A DNA stretch of 64,000 nt from Tepidiforma sp. (GTDB lineage Bacteria; Chloroflexota; Dehalococcoidia; Tepidiformales; Tepidiformaceae): contig NZ_BPIG01000001.1 of the NCBI RefSeq assembly GCF_026003995.1, positions 248,001 to 312,000 of the forward strand, given 5' to 3'. Within the stretch, counting starts at the first letter, position 1, and each line of letters starts with the position of its first letter. A model generated the notes under the pieces. That model saw only the letters and a list, made by a program, of their open reading frames with translations, was not told where the DNA came from and made no database searches. Position numbers and translations under genes: made by a program. Of the stretch, positions 34,299 to 41,173 are shown piece by piece.

Positions 34299-34741
34299 GG
34301 CCCGTGCGTCTCCCCGGCATCGCGGCTGCCGCGCTGGCGGGCGCGGCGCTGCTCGCCGCGCTCTCGGCCTCTGCCGCGGCGAACACCGTTCCGCCGACGC
34401 GCATCGGGCAGAACACCGTCCCGCTCAGCATCATGCAGCTGGCGCCGCCGGAGTGCGCCCACATGTCGCTCACGTCGATCGTCTATTCCGGCTCTGGCGG
34501 CGGCGGCAACGACCTCGTGCTCGGCACCGCCGCCGGCGAGACGCTGAACGGCAACGGCGGCAACGACTGCATCGTCGGCGGCGGAGGCAGCGACACGCTC
34601 AACGGCGGCGGCGGCGATGATGTGCTCATCGGCGGCCCCGGCTTCTGGGTCGTGCTCAACGGCGGCGGGGGCTACGACATCTGCTACCGGAACGGGTCTG
34701 TCTTCACCTGGCCGATCGGCTGCGAGGAGTACTACCCCTGA
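34295..34741 (+). CDS. Secreted RTX-like glycine/aspartate-repeat protein with NTVP motif
   Basis: A 148-residue secreted protein. The signal peptide 'ALAGAALLAALSASAAA' is followed by NTVP, then 'GQNTVPLSIMQ', a second NTVP. Residues about 68-115 hold calcium-binding-type nonapeptide repeats (GGGNDLVLG, GNGGNDCIVG, GGGSDTLNG, GGGDDVLIG), and the C-terminus is rich in Cys, Tyr and Gly. The ATG overlaps the stop of the peptidase fusion (ATGA), so it belongs to the same operon. RTX-type repeats usually fold when secreted into calcium. The link to the peptidase is inferred from the shared NTVP and coupling. Confidence 0.83.
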   Translation: MRPVRLPGIAAAALAGAALLAALSASAAANTVPPTRIGQNTVPLSIMQLAPPECAHMSLTSIVYSGSGGGGNDLVLGTAAGETLNGNGGNDCIVGGGGSDTLNGGGGDDVLIGGPGFWVVLNGGGGYDICYRNGSVFTWPIGCEEYYP

Positions 34742-34759
34742 CCCCGCGGCATCCGCCGG

Positions 34760-35581
34760 TCAGATGGCGCGCGGATAGCTGCCGAAGACCTTCAGCTCGG
34801 CGCAGAGCGGCCGGATGCGATCGAGGACGGCCTTCACCTTCGGGTCGTCCTGGTGGCCCTCGAAATCGATGAGGAAGACGTAATCGCCGAAGGTGGCCTT
34901 CGTCGGCCGGCTCTCGATCTTGTTGCAGTTGATGTTCGCCTCGGCGAAGGCGTTCATCACGCTGGCCAGCGCGCCGGGGCGGTCCTCCGCGAAAGTGAAC
35001 GCGATGGACGTCCGGTCGCGGCCGGTCGGCGGCGGCGTGCCGCTGCCCAGGACGAGGAACCGGGTGACGTTGTTCTCGGAATCCTGGATGTCCCGCGCGA
35101 GCACTTCGGCGCCGAGCAGCTCCGCGGCGCGCTCCGTCGCGATGGCCGCCGCGTCGCCATTCCGCTTGAGCGCCAGCTCCACCGCTTCGGTCGTCGAAAG
35201 GGCGGCCTCCGCCTGTGCCCGAGGGAAGCACCGCTCGAGGAACTTCCGGCACTGGCCGAGCGCTTGCGGGTGGGAATAGATGACCCGCACGTCCGCGGGG
35301 CGCGTCCCCGGCTTCGCCACGAGATTGTGCCGCACGGGGACCACGAGTTCGGCCTGGATCTTCAGGTCTGTCTCGTGAATCAGGATGTCGAGCGTTTCCT
35401 GCACCGAGCCGTTGATCAGGTTTTCGATCGCCACGATGCCGAGGTCGGCCATGCCGGATTCGACCGCGGCCGCGACGGCGGCGTGGGAGGGGAACGGCAT
35501 CAGCTCCGCGCCAGCGTCGTACTGGAGCGCCGCGAGTTCGCCGAACGTGCCCGGCGGCCCGAGGTAGGCGATCCGCGTCAT
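34760..35581 (-). CDS. pheA: Prephenate dehydratase
   Basis: Converts prephenate to phenylpyruvate in phenylalanine synthesis. The 273-residue protein has a PDT domain (about 1-180; 'IAYLGPPGTFGELAAL', 'DLGIVAIENLINGSVQETLD', 'NNVTRFLVLG') and a C-terminal ACT domain (about 195-270) with 'DRPGALASVMNAFAEANINC' and the phenylalanine-binding 'KIESRPTKATFGDYVFLIDF', cut here to key parts. There is no chorismate mutase domain, so it is monofunctional. It follows the TrkA-type gene after 13 bases, at the end of a Usp-TrkA-TrkA-PheA leftward operon. Confidence 0.95.
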   Translation of the reverse strand: MTRIAYLGPPGTFGELAALQYDAGAELMPFPSHAAVAAAVESGMADLGIVAIENLINGSVQETLDILIHETDLKIQAELVVPVRHNLVAKPGTRPADVRVIYSHPQALGQCRKFLERCFPRAQAEAALSTTEAVELALKRNGDAAAIATERAAELLGAEVLARDIQDSENNVTRFLVLGSGTPPPTGRDRTSIAFTFAEDRPGALASVMNAFAEANINCNKIESRPTKATFGDYVFLIDFEGHQDDPKVKAVLDRIRPLCAELKVFGSYPRAI

Positions 35582-35594
35582 GTTCGCGCCGCCG

Positions 35595-36269
35595 TCAGGT
35601 GTCCAGCCCGTGGGTCGACCCCACGAGCTGCTCGCGCAGCATGTCGAGGCTCTCCTTCGGCGCGACGACGACGAGCGCATCGCCAGCGTGGAGCCGGGTG
35701 TCGCCGCTCGGCATCCGCGGCACGCCGCCGGGGTCGACGACGAGCGAGATGAGCGACTCCGCCGGGAGGAGGATCTCGCGGACCGACCGGCCGACGACCG
35801 GCGAGGTCTCCGGAAGCTTCACTTCGATGAGTTCGAGGCCGGAGTGGAGCTGGAGGAGCGGGATCATCGCCTGCGTCGGCAGCTCCTGCTCGATCTGGGC
35901 GAGGACGGCCTGCGTCGCGGAGATGGTGGTTTCGATGCCGCGCTTGCGGAAGATGAGCTCGTTGCGGGGGTTGTTGATGCGGGCGATGGTCCGCTTGACG
36001 CCCCGGTAGCGCGCGATATCGCAGATGACGAGGTTGTCTTCGTCGTCGCCCGTGACGGCCGCGACGAGGTCGGCGCGGCTGACCCCGGCGGCGTCGAGCG
36101 TCGTCGCTTCGCAGGCGTCGCCGAAGAGGACGTTGCCTGCGAGCTCCTCGCGGATGTTCGCCGCGCGCCCGGCATCCTGCTCGATGACGAGGACTTCGTG
36201 GTCCTGCTGGATGAGTTCGAGGGCGAGGTGGAAACCGACTTTGCCTCCGCCGCCGACGATGATGTACAC
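35595..36269 (-). CDS. trkA: TrkA-type potassium-uptake regulator, RCK_N and RCK_C domains
   Basis: A 224-residue cytoplasmic regulator of potassium channels or transporters. The N-terminal Rossmann RCK domain has 'MYIIVGGGGKVGFHLALELI' (NAD-binding GxGxxG) and 'LFGDACEATTLDAAGVSRAD'. The C-terminal RCK_C domain is 'ELIEVKLPETSPVVGRSVRE' through 'GDALVVVAP'. It starts three bases after the stop of a second, shorter TrkA-type protein, and the two probably form a mixed ring. The membrane subunit TrkH/KtrB is not in the window. Confidence 0.92.
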   Translation of the reverse strand: MYIIVGGGGKVGFHLALELIQQDHEVLVIEQDAGRAANIREELAGNVLFGDACEATTLDAAGVSRADLVAAVTGDDEDNLVICDIARYRGVKRTIARINNPRNELIFRKRGIETTISATQAVLAQIEQELPTQAMIPLLQLHSGLELIEVKLPETSPVVGRSVREILLPAESLISLVVDPGGVPRMPSGDTRLHAGDALVVVAPKESLDMLREQLVGSTHGLDT

Positions 36270-36272
36270 GCG

Positions 36273-36686
36273 CTACCTCCGGGCAGGCTCGTTGAGGAGC
36301 ATATCGACCATGACCTGGGCGCCGTAGCTGGTCGGGCTGAAGGTTTCGAGGCCGAGGTCGCGGAAGATGCTCTCGCGCACCGGGTCGTACACCCGGCAGA
36401 GGACGCGGCGCACGCCGAAGATCTCCCGGGCGACCTGGCTCGCGAAGTAGTTCCGGTTGTCGCCCTGGGTCACCGCGAAGAACGCGTCCGCCTCGCGGAT
36501 GCCGGCGCGTTCGAGCGTCGCGAGGTCCATGCCGTTGCCGACGATGCGGCGGCCGCCGAACCCCTCGGGGAGCCGGCGGAACGCGCTCTCGGTGATGTCG
36601 ATGATGGTGACGGCGTGGCCCTGCCGCTCGAGCATCGTCGCGATGCGGGAGCCCAGGCGGCCGCAGCCCATGATGACGACGTTCAT
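36273..36686 (-). CDS. TrkA-type protein with only the RCK_N domain
   Basis: A 137-residue protein consisting of one NAD-binding domain: 'MNVVIMGCGRLGSRIATMLE', 'ITESAFRRLPEGFGGRRIVG', 'FFAVTQGDNRNYFASQVARE' and 'VLCRVYDPVRESIF'. The C-terminal RCK_C ligand domain of classical TrkA is absent, but the length is complete for a single-domain subunit. It overlaps the upstream Usp gene by four bases and precedes the full-length TrkA by three, showing coordinated translation. Confidence 0.9.
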   Translation of the reverse strand: MNVVIMGCGRLGSRIATMLERQGHAVTIIDITESAFRRLPEGFGGRRIVGNGMDLATLERAGIREADAFFAVTQGDNRNYFASQVAREIFGVRRVLCRVYDPVRESIFRDLGLETFSPTSYGAQVMVDMLLNEPARR

Positions 36687-37153
36687 CGGGTCTCGAGACC
36701 TCCTCCCCGGTAAGCATCGCGCATCGGACGGCGGATGAGCCAGACCTCGCAGGGTGCGTGGCGAAGCAGGTATTCGGCCGTGGGCCCGAGCGCGAATGGG
36801 CGGTCTTCCCCTTCGAACGGCGGCAGTCCGAGCACGATGACGTCGGCTTTCTGGGCCCGTGCCTCTTCGACGATGGCCGGCCCCGCCTCGCGTGCCTGCA
36901 CGACCACGGAGCGCACGCCCTGGCAGCCGAACTCAGCGGCTGCAGCTTCCGATTTCTCGATGACCTGTTGCGCCCGGCGCGATTCCGGTTCGAGCTCGAC
37001 GTTCAGCGGCATGGCCCGGCCGACCTCGATGACGTGGAGCAGGTGGAGCCGCCCACGCCGGGCTTTCGCCGCCGCGGCAGCGACCGCGATCGCTTCCATG
37101 CTCGCGCGGTCAGCGGAGACCGGGACCAGGAAGGTCTGCCACGATTCCATCAC
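36683..37153 (-). CDS. Universal stress protein family
   Basis: A 156-residue UspA-type protein. It starts 'FLVPVSADRASMEAIAVAAA', with 'GRLHLLHVIEVGRAMPLN' and the ATP-binding loop region 'ADVIVLGLPPFEGEDRPFAL' before 'AEYLLRHAPCEVWLIR'. The canonical G-2x-G-9x-G-S/T motif is altered (LPPFEGEDRPFALGP), so ATP binding is uncertain. It heads the TrkA-TrkA-PheA operon. Usp domains often accompany potassium transport proteins, which supports a link to ion homeostasis. Confidence 0.88.
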   Translation of the reverse strand: MMESWQTFLVPVSADRASMEAIAVAAAAAKARRGRLHLLHVIEVGRAMPLNVELEPESRRAQQVIEKSEAAAAEFGCQGVRSVVVQAREAGPAIVEEARAQKADVIVLGLPPFEGEDRPFALGPTAEYLLRHAPCEVWLIRRPMRDAYRGGGLETR

Positions 37154-37181
37154 GCAGCCACTCCCCCTCGGCGGGCGCCGA

Positions 37182-37376
37182 TCAGCGGTCGTCCTGTGCG
37201 AACCAAAGTCGGACGGCCCCGTTCAGGATGAGCACGACGCCGATCGCCATGCCGATATTCCACTCTACCGCCTGCGTGAGGAGGAAGAGGATCAGGACGA
37301 CCCCGAGGACGATAGAGATGATGGAGAAGACGAGGTTCGCAGTGCGCATGGCGGGGACGGCAGGTCCACCGCTCAT
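37182..37376 (-). CDS. Small two-helix membrane protein
   Basis: A 64-residue protein with two hydrophobic segments, 'LVFSIISIVLGVVLILFLLT' and 'GMAIGVVLILNGAVRLWFA', separated by 'QAVEWN'. The function is unknown. The start is the ATG at 37376; an internal ATG (MRTANL) nine codons on is also possible. It lies 28 bases upstream of the Usp gene, so it may head the same operon. Confidence 0.68.
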   Translation of the reverse strand: MSGGPAVPAMRTANLVFSIISIVLGVVLILFLLTQAVEWNIGMAIGVVLILNGAVRLWFAQDDR

Positions 37377-37409
37377 GCTACGCCGGCCCTGCCGATGCGC
37401 AATCGGCCC

Positions 37410-37625
37410 TCAGGCCAGCCGCAACAGGGGCTGCCCCTGTTCGACGCGGTCGCCGGCGCGCACCAGCACCTCGGCGACGGTCCCCGCAGCCTCGGCCTCG
37501 ACCGGCAGCTCCATCTTCATCGCCTCGACGATGAAGAGCTCCTGGCCCGGGGCAATCTGCTGGCCCGGCTGCGCCAGGACTTCCTTGATGGTGCCGGTCA
37601 TCGGCGAAGGCAATTCACTCGCCAT
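37410..37625 (-). CDS. Stand-alone biotinyl (biotin carboxyl carrier) domain
   Basis: A 71-residue protein that is a single biotin-attachment domain. The biotinylated lysine is in 'LFIVEAMKMELPVEAEAAG', and the flanking 'PMTGTIKEVLAQPGQQI' and 'VLVRAGDRVEQGQPLLRL' strands complete the barrel. It resembles the gamma subunit of acetyl/propionyl-CoA carboxylase or oxaloacetate decarboxylase. No carboxylase subunit gene is adjacent; a fused carboxylase carrying its own biotinyl domain lies 24 kb away. The partner of this domain is unknown. Confidence 0.9.
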   Translation of the reverse strand: MASELPSPMTGTIKEVLAQPGQQIAPGQELFIVEAMKMELPVEAEAAGTVAEVLVRAGDRVEQGQPLLRLA

Positions 37626-38110
37626 ATGCGCGCCCCCTGCGAGAGTTCGCTGCGCATCCTAGCGCCGACTTCGCGGGGTGCGCACGAGGCCGGCCTTCCT
37701 GCTGGCGTGCGAAGGGGCCGCCCCGCGCCCCCTGGAGGCGAGAGCGGCCCCTTGCAAGCGTTGGAGCGCGTCTATCGGGAGCCGGACGCGCCCGCAAAGC
37801 GGGCGTTGCCGTTCGGGCTGCCGGCCTTTGCTGCGCCCGGGTTGCCCCTGCGCCTGCCGGCCCGGCAGCTCCCGGGGCGGCGCCGTGACACCGGCCCGGG
37901 ACCGGCGGCTGCGGGTTCATCCCGCCGCGCCGGCCGTCGCCCCCGACCACCCCGCCTCCAACGGGCCGGAATGTAGCGGGGGAGCCGGCCGCCGGCCAAG
38001 CAACTTATGACGGCTTGCCGCTGGCTTCACGAAGATTTGACACGCCGGCCCGGCCCCCGGTTCGAAGTCGACAGAATGTCGGCCGCAGGCGGGCGGCCGT
38101 TATCGTCGAC
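37626..38110. other. 485-base region without a credible gene
   Basis: Open frames exist on both strands but have Arg/Pro/Gly-rich products with no domain, no ribosome-binding site and unusual composition. A perfect hairpin CGCCCGC-AAA-GCGGGCG sits at 37789-37805, and several GC-rich inverted segments occur near 37840-37930. A structured RNA or an eroded gene is possible. I could not match it to tmRNA, RNase P, SRP RNA or 6S RNA. Confidence 0.4.
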
Positions 38111-39088
38111 TCAGGCGAACTCGAGCGGGTGCTGGGCGCTGAATGGCGTCAGCTCTTCCTCGATGGCGAACTTCACCTGTTTCCACGTGAACTTGACGGC
38201 CCGTTCGCCGCGCTCGGGCAGGGGCTCGACGATGGCCTCGAACATGCCCTGGTTGGTGACCTCCTTCGGCTGGGCGAGGAGCTGCATGAACCCTTCGGCC
38301 GCCTCGAAGGTCTCGAGCATGCGCGGCTGCCAGCGGCCGAACACCTTCGGATTCTCGGCATACTCATTGGTCATCCCGGTGCGCACGAACGGGTAGAGCA
38401 CGGAGTACGCGGAGACGAGCTCGGCGCTGCGCCCGAGGTTCACCTGGAGCACCTTCGGCAGCTGGAGCACCGCCCAGTTGGCGATGGCGTAGCCGGGGAC
38501 ACTCACGCCCGGGTCGATCGCCTGGCGCGAGGAGATGTAGACGAACTGGATCGGCTCGTTCGCGTACACCGCCTCGCCCGACCAGAGGTGCGTCATCGCC
38601 ATGAAGCCGTCGATCTTCGTGTCGAGCACGAGCCGGGTCTCATTCAGGTTGTTGATGAACGCCTGCCGCACGCGGGCGCGCCGCATGGCCATCGATTCGC
38701 CCTCGATCTCCCGGAGCGACCGGCCGAAGGAATACCCCTTCTCGGTCAGGCCGGAGTTGCAGATGACGAGGTTGGGGATGCCGCCCATCTTTTCTATGAC
38801 ATAACTGCGGCTCGCCCAGAGGTCGCCCATGTTGGTCACGTCGGCCTGCAGCGGGAAGGCGTTGACGCCCTGGCTGCGGAGGTAATCGACGAGGTCGAGC
38901 CCGTCGTCGTAGGAAGAATGGAAGTGGACGGCGACGCTCTCGGCGCCGTTCAGGCCGGCGGCCAGCGCGAACGACTGGCCGAGACCGCCATCCTTGCCCG
39001 CGCCCGAGATGAGGACGCGCTTGCCTTTGACCCCGGCGGCGAACTCGGCCGGGTAGCGGAACTTGTCGGGGTTGACCGTGAATGCCAT
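38111..39088 (-). CDS. SDR-family oxidoreductase with altered catalytic motif
   Basis: A 325-residue protein with a Rossmann fold: 'GKRVLISGAGKDGGLGQSFA' binds the nucleotide, and 'VTNMGDLWASRSYVIEKMGG' and 'VICNSGLTEKGYSFG' follow. The active-site region reads 'VYISSRQAIDPGVSVPGYAI' and then A-N-W. Ser and Tyr are in place, but the YxxxK lysine is Asn (codon AAC). It is longer than classical SDRs by about 60 residues. GGGAG precedes the start. Either the chemistry differs or the protein is a non-catalytic relative. The substrate is unknown. Confidence 0.82.
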   Translation of the reverse strand: MAFTVNPDKFRYPAEFAAGVKGKRVLISGAGKDGGLGQSFALAAGLNGAESVAVHFHSSYDDGLDLVDYLRSQGVNAFPLQADVTNMGDLWASRSYVIEKMGGIPNLVICNSGLTEKGYSFGRSLREIEGESMAMRRARVRQAFINNLNETRLVLDTKIDGFMAMTHLWSGEAVYANEPIQFVYISSRQAIDPGVSVPGYAIANWAVLQLPKVLQVNLGRSAELVSAYSVLYPFVRTGMTNEYAENPKVFGRWQPRMLETFEAAEGFMQLLAQPKEVTNQGMFEAIVEPLPERGERAVKFTWKQVKFAIEEELTPFSAQHPLEFA

Positions 39089-39158
39089 GTGCGAACTCCC
39101 AAGGTATTGGTCCGCATTATGGCAGAGCGCCGGCCTATAGGAGAGCCCGCTGAATCCG

Positions 39159-40196
39159 CTATCGAACCCCGGCTCGCGGCCGGATGAGGCCGCGCCGGGC
39201 CGCTTCTTCGATGATCTGCACCACGTTCGTCGCTGCGCCCTTGCGGATGCTGTCGGTCACCGTCCAGAAGGCAATGGCCCCGGGCTTCGAGTGGTCTGGC
39301 CGCAGCCGCCCGATGAGCACCCGGTCGGTGCCGGCGACGTCCATCGGCGTCGGGTACTGCTCGGCCGCCGGGTCGTCCATCAGCTCCACCCCGGGGGCGC
39401 CCGCCATCAGCGCCCGCGCTTCGTCGACGGTCACCGGCCGCTCGAATTCGGCCCAGACGCTCATCGCATGGCCGAAGAAGGTCGGGATGCGGACGCAGGT
39501 GGCGCTCACTCCCACGTCCGGGGCGTGGAGGATCTTCCGCGTTTCGTTCGCCATCTTCAGCTCTTCTTTCGTGTAGCCGTCGTCGGCGAAGACGTCGATC
39601 TGGGGGACGGCGTTGAAGGCGATGTCGCGCTTCTGCGTGCCGCTCGGCTCCCGGCGCCCGGACAGCGCGGCTTCCGTCTCCCTGCGCAGCCCTTCGACGG
39701 CGGCGGCGCCGGCCCCGGCCACGGCCTGGTACGTGCTGACGATGACCCGCCGGAGCGGGTTCACGCGGTGAATCGGCGCCAGCGCGAGCACCATCGGCGT
39801 CGTGGTGCAGTTCGGCTGGCTCACGATGCCCCGGTGCCACTCGAGGTCGTCCGGGTTGATTTCGGGGATGACGAGGGGCACCGCGGGGTCCATCCGGAAG
39901 GCGCTGGAGTCGTCGATGACGAAGCTGCCGTTGGCCGCCGCAATCGGCGCGTACTGCTTCGACGCAGCCCCGGAGGCGGAGAGGAAGACGATATGGTCGT
40001 CCGGGGTGAAGCTCGCCGGCGTGGTTTCCTCGATGACGACTTCTGCGCCGCGGAAGGCGACTGTCTTGCCGGCGGAGCGCGCCGTCGCCAGCAGCCGCAG
40101 CCGGCCGACCGGCACCTGCCGCTCATCGAGGATTTTGAGGAACTCCTGGCCGACGATGCCGCTCGCGCCGACGACGGTGATGTTGTAGGCCTCCAT
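39159..40196 (-). CDS. asd: Aspartate-semialdehyde dehydrogenase
   Basis: Reduces aspartyl phosphate to aspartate semialdehyde for lysine, threonine, methionine and diaminopimelate synthesis. The 345-residue protein starts 'ITVVGASGIVGQEFLKIL' (NADP loop) and has 'IVFLSASGAASKQYAPIAAA', the catalytic cysteine in 'IVSQPNCTTTPMVLAL' and 'VSTYQAVAGAGAAAVEGL'. All expected parts are present. The ATG at 40196 has GGAG upstream; a longer start would add an unrelated Arg/Gly leader. It is divergent from an enoyl-CoA hydratase gene and followed by the SDR gene. Confidence 0.95.
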   Translation of the reverse strand: MEAYNITVVGASGIVGQEFLKILDERQVPVGRLRLLATARSAGKTVAFRGAEVVIEETTPASFTPDDHIVFLSASGAASKQYAPIAAANGSFVIDDSSAFRMDPAVPLVIPEINPDDLEWHRGIVSQPNCTTTPMVLALAPIHRVNPLRRVIVSTYQAVAGAGAAAVEGLRRETEAALSGRREPSGTQKRDIAFNAVPQIDVFADDGYTKEELKMANETRKILHAPDVGVSATCVRIPTFFGHAMSVWAEFERPVTVDEARALMAGAPGVELMDDPAAEQYPTPMDVAGTDRVLIGRLRPDHSKPGAIAFWTVTDSIRKGAATNVVQIIEEAARRGLIRPRAGVR

Positions 40197-40315
40197 GGGG
40201 CGCTCCGGGTGGGAAACGTTTCCGTCCATGGTACGGGCTGCTCCCGGCCCGGTGAATTCGCGGGGCAGCACCGCTGCCGGGTACACTCCCGCCCACCGCA
40301 CCGAGGAGACCCTCC

Positions 40316-41173
40316 GTGGAGTTCCGCGACATCGACTACCGGACCGATGGCCCGGTCGCCTGGATCACCTTCAACCGGCCGCAGTACCGCAACGCCCAGT
40401 CGTGGCGGCTGCTCGACGAGTACGACCGCGCGATGGACCTCGCCGTGGCCGACCCGGCCGTGCGCGTCATCATCACCCGCGGCGCCGGCGGCAACTTCTC
40501 CAGCGGCCACGACCTGGGCACGCCCGAGCAGGTGGCCGACCGCGAAGCCCGCGGCATCGGCGAGGCCGGCATCGAGTTCTACGAAAACTTCCGTCACTAC
40601 AACCTCGACCTGCTCGTGAAGTGGCGCAACGCTCCGAAGCCGACCATCGCGATGGTCGAGGGGTTCTGCATCTTCGCCGGCTGGATGATGGCCGCCTGCG
40701 TCGACCTCGTCTTCGCCGCGCGGAACGCGCTCTTCCTGCCGGCGATGCTGGAGTACTGCTCGCTGCCCTACGACGTGGGCGTCCGGAAGGCGAAGGAGCT
40801 GATGTTCGAAAGCCGCTTCCTCACGGCGGAGGAGGCGCAGCAGCTCGGCTTCGTCAACCGCGTCTTCGAACCGGAGGACCTCGAGCGGGAGACCGTGGGC
40901 TACGCCCTCCGGGTGGCCGAGAACAACCCGGTCGTCGTCCGCCTCTCGAAGGCCGCGGCGAACCGGGCGCAGGACCTGATGGGCTACAGCGCCTTCCTCG
41001 ATGCCGGGCTCTCGGACTACCTCGTGATGATGGCGAACCGCGGCGAAGCCCGGACGAAGGGCGGCCGCCGGCTCGGCGGGGTCGAGCTCGCGCTGCGCGG
41101 CCTCCGCGGCGAGCGAGCGGGCCTCACCCCGGGGCCCGGCCCCGGCGAAGCCGCGCCGCCAGCCGGTTCGTGA
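40316..41173 (+). CDS. Enoyl-CoA hydratase/crotonase family protein
   Basis: A 285-residue crotonase. 'VAWITFNRPQYRNAQSWRLL' is typical, 'IITRGAGGNFSSGHDLG' forms the oxyanion hole, and 'MVEGFCIFAGWMMAACVDLV' is the core. In the region of the hydratase glutamates it has 'LPAMLEYCSLPYDVGVRKAK', so hydratase activity is uncertain; such members are often isomerases or hydrolases. The start is a GTG behind GAGGAG. Its last 50 bases overlap the 3' end of the convergent murJ gene. Confidence 0.88.
   Translation: MEFRDIDYRTDGPVAWITFNRPQYRNAQSWRLLDEYDRAMDLAVADPAVRVIITRGAGGNFSSGHDLGTPEQVADREARGIGEAGIEFYENFRHYNLDLLVKWRNAPKPTIAMVEGFCIFAGWMMAACVDLVFAARNALFLPAMLEYCSLPYDVGVRKAKELMFESRFLTAEEAQQLGFVNRVFEPEDLERETVGYALRVAENNPVVVRLSKAAANRAQDLMGYSAFLDAGLSDYLVMMANRGEARTKGGRRLGGVELALRGLRGERAGLTPGPGPGEAAPPAGS

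Noticed and set aside
37626..38110. tmRNA, RNase P RNA or SRP RNA in the large gap
   Set aside because: None of the universally conserved core sequences of these RNAs could be found on either strand.
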